NCBI GenBank assembly: GCA_964615935.1
Contig: CAZTTG010000132.1
Span: 1 to 13,009 of the forward strand
Reading direction: 5' to 3'
Length of the DNA stretch: 13,009 nucleotides
Source: CAZTTG01 sp964615935
GTDB lineage: Bacteria > Planctomycetota > UBA1135 > GCA-002686595
Positions 1 to 6,716 of this stretch are shown here, piece by piece; the first letter of the stretch is position 1; each line of letters begins with the position of its first letter. Both the position numbers and the translations under genes were made by a program. The notes under the pieces are model-generated. The model was not told where the DNA came from. It saw only the letters and a list, made by a program, of their open reading frames with translations, and made no database searches.

Positions 1-108
1 GGCTGCCCCTCGGCGGCTCCGGCCGCGAATCGACCCCTTGGAACGTCTATTCTCGAGGGGTGGCGGCGCGGCCGAGCTTCTGAATGCCGCGGGCCGGGAC
101 GCCGCCCA

Positions 109-1602
109 TCAAGCCGCGGCCGGGGCCTTGTCGCTGGCCATGCCCTTCGAGAACCAGCCCTTGCACCAGATGGCGACCACGACCCCGATGAGGGCCCAGA
201 GTCCCAGGATCAACCACATGACGTAGGGGGAATCCCAGTAGGCGACCTCGCCGGCCGCGATGCGATCGCCGACGTCGGGCTCGCCTTCGGGATACTCCGG
301 ACACCACCGCATGAGCATGTGGCCGGAGAAGAAGGCGACGACCATCTTGCCGAGGAAGTAGGGCACCATGGACAGCCCGAGGTAGGTGCCCTCCTGACCC
401 TTGGGGGCAATCGCGGCGGTGTACTCCTGGAGGCGTGGCGACCAGATGAGCTCCCCGATGGTCAGCACCAACAGGAAGCAGATGGTCATGATGTAGGTGA
501 ACCGGGCCACATCCCATCCCTCGGGCGGAGGGATGGCGAGGAAGAACAAGGAGACGGCGGTGATCAGTGCACCGAAGATCAGCATGTTGTAGATCTTGAA
601 GCGGTGCAGCAGCGGGATGAACAGGATGAGTCCGATGATCACCAGGAATGGGTTGAAGGCCTGCAGGAAGCCGATGTTCGCCTCGGGCCCGATCACGCGA
701 AGCCAGAACTTCGGCGCCACCAGGGAGAGATGGATGAATACGCATCGAACCCCGAGGAGCAGGAAGATCAGCACGGCCAGTTTCCACAGCGGCGAGACGA
801 AGAACCGGTTGGTCGCGGGTCCGAATCCATGCTCCCTGATCGAAGCCCTGGCGGTGCCGATCAAGCCGACCTGCTTCTGCTGCTGGGCCTGCTCCTCCTT
901 CTCCTCCTCGTCGGAACCGTAGAGTTGCTCCGTGTTCTTGATCATGAGGAAGTTGAGCAGAACACACAGGATCCCCATGGCGACCGCGAAGCTCAGCAGG
1001 TGGAAACGAGGCAGACCCAGCTTGAGGAAGAAGAAATCGACCAGGAAGCCGCCCCCCATGGCACCTACGTTCATGAACAGGTACCACAGATTGAATCCCG
1101 CCCCGCGAGACTTCTTGGTCGTGAAGCGCCGGTTCGCCGCCTGGAAGATGGTCTGTACCATCGCCATGCACGGCGCCATGACGACCAGGCCGCCGATGAC
1201 CATGACGTGGCGCAGGAGGCTTGGCTCGAGGTAGGCCGCCACGAGCATGCTCACCCGACTGACCAGATAGCCGGCCATGGCCAGGTACATCGCGTTCTTC
1301 ACCCCCAGCTTGTCCGTCACCAGTCCGAAGAACACGAGACAGATGGTCGTGAGGGACGTGAAGACCGTGAAGACGTATCCAGCTTCGGTGTCGCTGTAGC
1401 CATAGTCATCGGAGAGCATCACGACGATGACGTTCAGCAAGGAGAAGTACGCCAGGCAATCCAGCATGTTGATGAACTGGATGCCCCAGTACTCCCGACG
1501 CGTCTCCTTCAGGACCTTGAAGTCCTTGAAGTACTTGACGACGGGGTTCTCCTTCTGCCCGGTGAGTCCACCGCTCGTCTCGTCGTGTCTCTCTTCAGTC
1601 AT
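109..1602 (-). CDS. MFS transporter, POT/PTR2-like (di/tripeptide-type) permease
   Basis: A 497-residue inner-membrane protein with about 12 hydrophobic segments, so a proton-coupled secondary transporter. Visible marks are an MFS motif-A loop at residues 93-102 (GLVTDKLGVK), a helix with 'RGAGFNLWYLFMNVGA' near 166-181, and 'GELIWSP...IAPKGQEGTYLGLS' near 383-411, which resembles the POT-family GE..SP...AP...G..MG signature. The loop between the two six-helix halves (about 228-245) is unusually acidic and Gln-rich (DEEEKEEQAQQQKQ). The start at 1602 is supported by an upstream AGGAAAGAGG ribosome binding site; the stop is TGA. It is the last minus-strand gene, 222 bases after the propeller gene, so it may have its own promoter, although I see no convincing -35/-10. 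Substrate is inferred only from family resemblance: peptides are most likely, but the POT ExxER proton motif is not obvious in helix 1 (GIQFINMLDCLAYFS), so another substrate is possible. Confidence 0.85.
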   Translation of the reverse strand: MTEERHDETSGGLTGQKENPVVKYFKDFKVLKETRREYWGIQFINMLDCLAYFSLLNVIVVMLSDDYGYSDTEAGYVFTVFTSLTTICLVFFGLVTDKLGVKNAMYLAMAGYLVSRVSMLVAAYLEPSLLRHVMVIGGLVVMAPCMAMVQTIFQAANRRFTTKKSRGAGFNLWYLFMNVGAMGGGFLVDFFFLKLGLPRFHLLSFAVAMGILCVLLNFLMIKNTEQLYGSDEEEKEEQAQQQKQVGLIGTARASIREHGFGPATNRFFVSPLWKLAVLIFLLLGVRCVFIHLSLVAPKFWLRVIGPEANIGFLQAFNPFLVIIGLILFIPLLHRFKIYNMLIFGALITAVSLFFLAIPPPEGWDVARFTYIMTICFLLVLTIGELIWSPRLQEYTAAIAPKGQEGTYLGLSMVPYFLGKMVVAFFSGHMLMRWCPEYPEGEPDVGDRIAAGEVAYWDSPYVMWLILGLWALIGVVVAIWCKGWFSKGMASDKAPAAA

Positions 1603-1824
1603 GTCCTCTTTCCTGGGCTAGTGCGTTTCGCTCGATTGGCGGCGGACGGGGTCGTCGTTCCCGAAGACTCCGTACGCGGCTCCAGGGCCCTCGACCTGCC
1701 CCCCGGACCGGCGCCACAGTCTAGGTGAGTCGTGAAGTCCCTGCCAGTGCCCGCTGGGGCGCTTCCCCCGAGGGGCCGGCCGAGCGGAGCGAGGGCCGCG
1801 CCCCCGGGTAGCCCGGAGCCGGCG

Positions 1825-4170
1825 TCACTCCCGCAGGTCCTCGTCGTCCGCCAGCCTCCAGCTCTCACCGCCATCCGGCGACAGGAACAGTGTGCGCCAG
1901 TGCCCGCGGTTCCCGCGCTGGTCGTTGCGGTAGAACCAGTAGGTCGACCAGTAGTCCTTGGAGAGGAAGAGTCGGCCCCTGCGGTCGATGGTCAGGCGGT
2001 GGTAGAAGATGCTGTACTCGGAGAAGGGAGCCACGACCAGAACCACCGGCGGCTCCCACGGCGCGCCGGGGCGCTTGCGCTGGAAGGCCAGGGTGGCATG
2101 GGAGCTGTGGGGGTAGGGCTCGCCGGTTCGCCAGAGCCGGAAGGCGGTGTACAGCGTGTCGTCCTCCCCGCAAACGAATCCGATGTAGGTCGGACTCAGC
2201 CCCTCGCCGGTCGTCACCGGCCGGGTCCAGCCGGCGCCGGCGTCGTCGGGCTCCTCCGAGCTGGCGTACTGGAACGGTCGGCCGTGCGTGCCGATCAGGA
2301 CGTGCAGGTAGCCCCGGCTGTCCATCGTGATGCTGGGCGAGTTGTGCACGTCGTTGGGGGGTGGACCGTATCCGATCAGGGCGGGCTCCCCGAGCCGGCC
2401 CTCATCCCGATCGTAGGTGACGGCGTAGGTGGGGACGCCCGGTACCTCCCGCTCCGGATCGGTCGCCTCTCCCCACGCCACGTGCACCCTGGCGCCGCGC
2501 GAGACGACCGAGGAGGGAATGTCCGAATGGGCCGACAGCCCGATGCAAGCCCTGCTGATCAGGATCGGATCGCCGATCTCCACGCGACCGTCGACCCGCC
2601 GGGGCACGAAGAGCTCGAGGTCGTTCAGGCTCCGCCACCGGAGCTTCGAGTCCCGAGCCGTGCGCGTGAAGCGCAGGAAGGGCGGCGGGCCGTCCGGCAC
2701 GTTGTGGCCGGAGTACTGCTCGAGGTCGAAGGTGCCGGCGGGGCCGGGGATCTCGCAGGAGCCGAAGGTCCGCCCTCCGTCCGACGAGTGGAGCAGCGAG
2801 GCCGCCCCTCCGGCCGCCGCGACGAGATAGGCACCGCCGTCCCGATCGAAGGCGATCTTGGTGGTGCACGAGGGCTTCGGCAGCCGGGTGTGAACCCACG
2901 AGCCGGCGTGGAGCGTCGCGATCTCCCTCCCCAGGACCAGGAAGGGTCGGTTCTCCATGTCGAAGTACGGCTGGCTGGCGGTGGGGTATCCCGGCAGGTA
3001 CCCGAACAGCTCGTTCTCGTGCTGGTAGGGCCTGAGCTGCACCGGAATGCTCAGGGCCGGGGCCTCACCGGCCCGGGCCGTCAGCGTGGAGTAGGTCGTG
3101 AAGTCGGGGGCTTCCTCCGGGGTGGCGCGGATGTGCGCGGTCCCACCCTCGGGAGGGACGGTGAATCCGACCGCGATCTCCTCCACGCCGCCGGGCGCGA
3201 TCGTCGCGCGGTCCTTCTCCAGTCGCACCCGCCAGGGGGCACCGGGGAACTCGACGGCCAGACGCACGGTCTTGTCGCGCGCTCCGTCGTTGTGCACCTG
3301 GAAGGCGATCTCCCTCCGGCTTCCCGCCTCGCCGTACACGGTCCGGGAGTACGGCGTCAGCAGCCAGCGGTGCTCCAGGAGCGGGAACCACGAGCGCGGA
3401 TCGGGCGTCCATACGCACAGGTCCGGGTGCGCATCGCCTCCCTCCCACCGGGTCAGCCCGTCGATCTCGATGGTGGCCCGTCCCGAGGGCAGCTCCAGGC
3501 GCCAAGGAACGGCCTCGCGGTGCACGCCGGCCGGGAACGCGCCAGCGGCTCGGCCCTCCTCGACGCTCATCGTCCCGATCAGCTCACCACGGGCATCGAT
3601 CATCCGCAGGGTCTCGGCTCCCTCGGGGAGCCCGGTCACGCCGACGTCGAACGCTCCGGCGCGCGGCACGAAGCAGACGGCCGCCGGATCGTCGGATCCG
3701 GCCAGGACGATCGGCTCCCGGTGCCGTTCGTCCCGGTGCCCGCGGGCCGTCTCCACGAGGTACCGCGGGCAGCTCGTCCGGAACCCCCAGACCATCTCCT
3801 GCCCGTAGCGGTCCTGCGAGACGGTGACGCTCAGCGCGTAGACGCCCTTGCGTTCGACCGACGTCGACATCTCCGCGCGCTGCAGGGGGGCGGGGCCCCT
3901 GGACCGCCCGTCGTCCGGAATGGCGACCTCCTGCAGCACCCGCCGATCCGGGCCGACCAGGATGGCGCGGAGCTCGGTGTGCCGACCGCGCCGGTGGCCG
4001 TCGCGCTTGAAGACCTCGACCTCGAGCTCACCGGGCTCCGCGAGGAAGTAGACCCCCCCGCACCCCCCCAGCAGGAGCTCGGGTTCCCGAGGGGCGTCCT
4101 GCGCTGCGCCGAGGAGGCCGGGCGCGAGCGTGCCGACGAGGAGCGTCCACGTCCCTCTGATCATCCGCAT
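1825..4170 (-). CDS. Secreted BNR_4-type beta-propeller protein with NEW3-like domain
   Basis: The reading frame is open back to 5043, but that part overlaps the better-supported zinc-ribbon gene. I place the start at the ATG at 4170, with GGAG ten bases upstream, because it opens on a signal peptide (residues 1-23, MRMIRG then a hydrophobic run ending LLGAA); an ATG at 4164 is an alternative. The product is 781 residues. Residues about 30-250 form uncharacterised beta-rich sequence. Residues about 268-350 resemble NEW3-type Ig-like domains (RREIAFQVHNDG...IAPGGVEEIAVGF). Residues about 395-781 are a propeller with two Asp-boxes (SSDGGRTF at 462-469, SPDGGESW at 764-771) and a BNR_4-like core 'DVHNSPSITMDSRGYLHVL' at 607-625 followed by 'GTHGRPFQYASS'. 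BNR_4 relatives include polysaccharide lyases such as ulvan lyases and many uncharacterised planctomycete proteins. It probably acts outside the cytoplasmic membrane on glycans, but substrate and catalysis are not shown. Confidence 0.8.
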   Translation of the reverse strand: MRMIRGTWTLLVGTLAPGLLGAAQDAPREPELLLGGCGGVYFLAEPGELEVEVFKRDGHRRGRHTELRAILVGPDRRVLQEVAIPDDGRSRGPAPLQRAEMSTSVERKGVYALSVTVSQDRYGQEMVWGFRTSCPRYLVETARGHRDERHREPIVLAGSDDPAAVCFVPRAGAFDVGVTGLPEGAETLRMIDARGELIGTMSVEEGRAAGAFPAGVHREAVPWRLELPSGRATIEIDGLTRWEGGDAHPDLCVWTPDPRSWFPLLEHRWLLTPYSRTVYGEAGSRREIAFQVHNDGARDKTVRLAVEFPGAPWRVRLEKDRATIAPGGVEEIAVGFTVPPEGGTAHIRATPEEAPDFTTYSTLTARAGEAPALSIPVQLRPYQHENELFGYLPGYPTASQPYFDMENRPFLVLGREIATLHAGSWVHTRLPKPSCTTKIAFDRDGGAYLVAAAGGAASLLHSSDGGRTFGSCEIPGPAGTFDLEQYSGHNVPDGPPPFLRFTRTARDSKLRWRSLNDLELFVPRRVDGRVEIGDPILISRACIGLSAHSDIPSSVVSRGARVHVAWGEATDPEREVPGVPTYAVTYDRDEGRLGEPALIGYGPPPNDVHNSPSITMDSRGYLHVLIGTHGRPFQYASSEEPDDAGAGWTRPVTTGEGLSPTYIGFVCGEDDTLYTAFRLWRTGEPYPHSSHATLAFQRKRPGAPWEPPVVLVVAPFSEYSIFYHRLTIDRRGRLFLSKDYWSTYWFYRNDQRGNRGHWRTLFLSPDGGESWRLADDEDLRE

Positions 4171-4280
4171 CCCAACCCGACTCCGGGTGGCAGCGAGCAC
4201 GTCGCCGAGGGCACGAGCCACGGCAGGCCATCCCGCGCGGCGACGGGCGGCGACGTGGGCTCGCCTCGGTGCGATCCCGC

Positions 4281-5129
4281 TCACCGACTCCCGTGGGCCC
4301 GAGGCGAGTCGTACCAGACGCAGACGGCGCACTCGCCCCCCTCGGAACGCTCTGACACGGACACGGACCACTCTCCCGACGTGAACGCCTGGACCAGCCA
4401 CGACGAGGACCACGGCCCCTCGCCGTGCTCCTCGATCTTCTGATTGCCGTACTTCGCGTCGAGGCTCGCTCGCATCGCCTGGTAGAGGTCCCGCTGAACG
4501 GGTCCGTCGACGGAGATCACCATGGCGACCCGATCGAGGCGATCGTCGGCGGTGAAGGTCGAGGTGACGTTGACCTCCTGCCCGCCCATCCGTCCCTCGA
4601 AGCGCACTCGCGCGCCCTCGGTCGTCGCCTCCCGCGACTTGCGCTCGTACCCCAGCTCTTCGAGGGCCGACCGCACGCTGTCCTCGCTCACGTACCAGGG
4701 GAGGTCCGCGAAGGTGGTCGGAGGCTCCTCGCCCGGCGCGGGCGCGGGCTCGGGTTCCAGCGCGGGAGGCGGGGAAGCGGCCGGCTCGGCGGCGGGCTCG
4801 CCCACGACACCGCCGAGCTGGAAGCCAACCTGCCACTCGCGCTCCGGCGTCTCCGGCTCGGAGGAGGGCTCCTGGCTCGCGGTCGCCTGTACCCGGAGCT
4901 CGTCCTCGCCCGTCGGGGGTCCGGCCAGGTGGGACCAGCGGCCGTCGGGGGCGAGCGCGTACCGGCTCCCTCGTGCTCCGGTCAGCACCTGCCTCTCCGT
5001 GAGCCCCGCCGGGCAGATGACGATCGCCCGGCATGAAGGGCATACGATCGAGCGCCCCGCGCGTTCGAGATCCAGTGGAAAGGAGGTGGAGCAGGAGTAG
5101 CAGGTCACCGACTGCGGACTCGTATCCAT
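4281..5129 (-). CDS. Zinc-ribbon protein with Pro/Ala/Glu-rich linker and unknown C-terminal domain
   Basis: A 282-residue protein. Residues 10-33 are a zinc ribbon with two CxxC knuckles (C10/C13 and C30/C33) plus C39, similar in style to MJ0042-type ribbons. Residues about 51-75 follow with 'ALAPDGRWSHLAGPP'. A low-complexity linker (about 78-140) is rich in Pro, Ala and Glu. The C-terminal part (about 143-275) looks like a compact alpha/beta domain: 'SVRSALEELGYERK' helix, strands 'RVRFEGRMGGQEVNVTSTF', helix 'RDLYQAMRASLDAKYGN', and strands to the end. No signal peptide or membrane segment is seen, so it is probably cytoplasmic. The start at 5129 has a GGGAGGAA ribosome binding site about 9 bases upstream. 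A weak promoter match lies on the minus strand (TTGTGG at 5230-5225, 17-base spacer, TAGCCT at 5207-5202). The gene precedes the propeller gene by 110 bases on the same strand. I do not recognise the C-terminal family and give no function. Confidence 0.8.
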   Translation of the reverse strand: MDTSPQSVTCYSCSTSFPLDLERAGRSIVCPSCRAIVICPAGLTERQVLTGARGSRYALAPDGRWSHLAGPPTGEDELRVQATASQEPSSEPETPEREWQVGFQLGGVVGEPAAEPAASPPPALEPEPAPAPGEEPPTTFADLPWYVSEDSVRSALEELGYERKSREATTEGARVRFEGRMGGQEVNVTSTFTADDRLDRVAMVISVDGPVQRDLYQAMRASLDAKYGNQKIEEHGEGPWSSSWLVQAFTSGEWSVSVSERSEGGECAVCVWYDSPRAHGSR

Positions 5130-5257
5130 CGGACGATTCCTCCCTCGTGACTCCCGAGAGGCCCGCGCGCGGCCTCGGGGCCCTCTTCGAGCGCTTCCGG
5201 AAGGCTACGACAGACGCCGCCGGGCCACAAGGACTCTGCTCTCCGGGGTCCCCTCCT

Positions 5258-6526
5258 TCACCTGGCTCGCGACAGCTCCGCGGCCCGCTCCTCGACCTCC
5301 CGCCACACCCGCAGCAGGTTGCCGCCCCAGATCCGGTGGATGTCCTCCTCCGAGAGTCCGCGGCGCAGCAGTTCGGTGGTCACGTTGAGCGCCTCGGAGT
5401 GGTCCTGGAAGCCGGCGATGCCCCCGCCGCCGTCGAAGTCGGTGCCGATGCCGACATGATCGATCCCGGCGACCTCCACGGCGTGCACGACGTGATCGAT
5501 CATGTCCGTGAGCGAGGTGCCGGGGGTGGTCTTCTCGAGCTCGGTCAAGCGCCGCCGGTATTCCTCGAACCTGGGGGTGACAGCGTCGCGCTCCTCATCG
5601 GTCATCCCGCGCAGCTGCCGCCAGCTCGGCAGCTCCAGCTCTTCGCGCAGCGCGGCCACGGCCTTCCGATGCTCCTCGGTCTCCTCCTTCAGGTAGCTGC
5701 CGAGCGCGACGATCTGGATCACCCCCCCGTTCTTCGCGAGCGCCCGCAGCTGCCTGTCCGTCAGGTTGCGGTCGTGTCGGCGAACTCCCGAGCAGCCCGA
5801 GTGCGAGGCGATGATGGGCGCCTGCGTGGCGCCGATGACGTCCCAGAAGGCCTTCTCGGAGGCGTGAGAGACGTCGACCATCATGCCCAGGCGGTTCATC
5901 TCGGCGACCACCTGCCGCCCGAAGTCCGAGAGACCGTCATGAAGCGGCTCGTCCGGGCTCGACGAATCGCAGATCTGGTTGTGGCCGGTGTGAACGAGCG
6001 TGATGTAGCGGGCTCCCAGCCCGTGAAACTCGGCCAGGTGAGCGAGCTCCTCTCCCACCGGATAGCCGTTCTCCATGCCGATCATGATCGCGCGCCGGCC
6101 GGTTTCGAGCACGTCCGGCAAGCCGGAGGGAGAGGTGACCAGAGCGCACCGATCGGGGTACATCCGCGGCAGCCGGTGAATCGCCTCGAAGCGCGCCAGA
6201 GCGCTCTGGTGAACGCGCTCGTAGCCCTCGCCGTCGAGGCCCCCGCGCTGAGAGACGAACACGGCCAGGAACACGCCGTCCACCCCTCCCTCACTCATCT
6301 TGACCAGGTCGCAGCGGAGATCCGGATGATCGATGCCGGGATCCACCTCCGGCGTGGCGTAGCGCTCGCCGGCGATGTCCACGTGCGTGTCCAGGGTGAC
6401 GGCGCGCGCGTGGACTCCCCTGGCCGTCTCTCGGAGCGGGTCCGGGTCCTGCGGAGGCGGGGTGGTCAGGGCGCCGGTCAGGGGCTGGAGGAGGATCGCA
6501 GCGAGCAGGGTTCTGGGGATCGTCAT
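5258..6526 (-). CDS. Membrane dipeptidase, peptidase family M19 (renal dipeptidase-like), exported
   Basis: A zinc amidohydrolase-fold dipeptidase of 422 residues that releases amino acids from dipeptides. All expected metal ligands are visible: H48-x-D50 in 'TLDTHVD', bridging E152 in 'IGMENGYP', H221 in 'MVDVSHAS', H242 in 'IIASHSGC', and the substrate-binding 'RRHDRNLTD' (249-257) and D363 in 'GIGTDFDGGGG'. Residues 1-20 look like a signal peptide (MTIPRTLLAAILLQPLTGAL), so it should act in the periplasm or at the surface. Length fits the family with a modest insert around 280-340 that is rich in charged helical sequence. The ATG at 6526 lacks a clear Shine-Dalgarno, but no in-frame ATG or GTG is seen in the codons just upstream and the signal peptide supports it. 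It lies between the redox gene (190 bases upstream) and the zinc-ribbon gene (128 bases downstream). A POT-like permease farther along the same strand could import products; that link is inference. Confidence 0.95.
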   Translation of the reverse strand: MTIPRTLLAAILLQPLTGALTTPPPQDPDPLRETARGVHARAVTLDTHVDIAGERYATPEVDPGIDHPDLRCDLVKMSEGGVDGVFLAVFVSQRGGLDGEGYERVHQSALARFEAIHRLPRMYPDRCALVTSPSGLPDVLETGRRAIMIGMENGYPVGEELAHLAEFHGLGARYITLVHTGHNQICDSSSPDEPLHDGLSDFGRQVVAEMNRLGMMVDVSHASEKAFWDVIGATQAPIIASHSGCSGVRRHDRNLTDRQLRALAKNGGVIQIVALGSYLKEETEEHRKAVAALREELELPSWRQLRGMTDEERDAVTPRFEEYRRRLTELEKTTPGTSLTDMIDHVVHAVEVAGIDHVGIGTDFDGGGGIAGFQDHSEALNVTTELLRRGLSEEDIHRIWGGNLLRVWREVEERAAELSRAR

Positions 6527-6567
6527 GGTCGGTCGCCGGGTGATGGTCGGGAGGGCCTGACCCGCAG

Positions 6568-6603
6568 GATATCGAATTCGGTCCGTCGCCGGCGCAATTG
6601 CGC
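6568..6603 (-). promoter_or_regulatory. AT-rich palindromic patch upstream of the dipeptidase, candidate promoter/operator
   Basis: In the 190-base gap before the dipeptidase, a 12-bp perfect palindrome GCGCAATTGCGC (6592-6603) is followed on the minus strand by CGAATTCG and GATATC. TTGCGC (6597-6592), an 18-base spacer and GATATC (6573-6568) make a weak sigma70-like pair, 42 bases before the ATG at 6526. The AT-rich patch stands out in this GC-rich DNA, but the -10 match is only three of six. Confidence 0.3.
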
Positions 6604-6716
6604 GGGCCGGACACCTCGAGTCGGAGCGCGGCCAGGAGGACCCCTGGCCCGGTTCACGGGCGAGCAGGCTCTCCCGCCCGGGCTCGGTGAAGGCCTCGCC
6701 CGCCGGTGGCTCCGGC

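Noticed and set aside
34..60. Hairpin CCCCTTG / CGAGGGG downstream of the permease gene
   Set aside because: The stem has a wobble pair, a 13-base loop and no T-tract on the minus strand, so it is too weak to call a terminator.
1764..1819. Short GC hairpins (CCCCGAGGGG and CCGGG-TAG-CCCGG) after the propeller gene
   Set aside because: Stems are only 4-5 bp with very short loops and no T-tract; such pairs are common in this composition.
1732..4443. A 903-codon plus-strand open frame opposite the propeller and zinc-ribbon genes
   Set aside because: Its translation is low-complexity (Arg, Gly, Pro, Val rich) with no domain or signal, and it mirrors the codon structure of well-supported minus-strand genes. 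Long antisense frames are expected at this GC content.
4171..5043. N-terminal extension of the propeller frame up to 5043
   Set aside because: It overlaps the zinc-ribbon gene almost completely and is Arg/Gly/Ala-rich, whereas a ribosome binding site and signal peptide begin at 4170.
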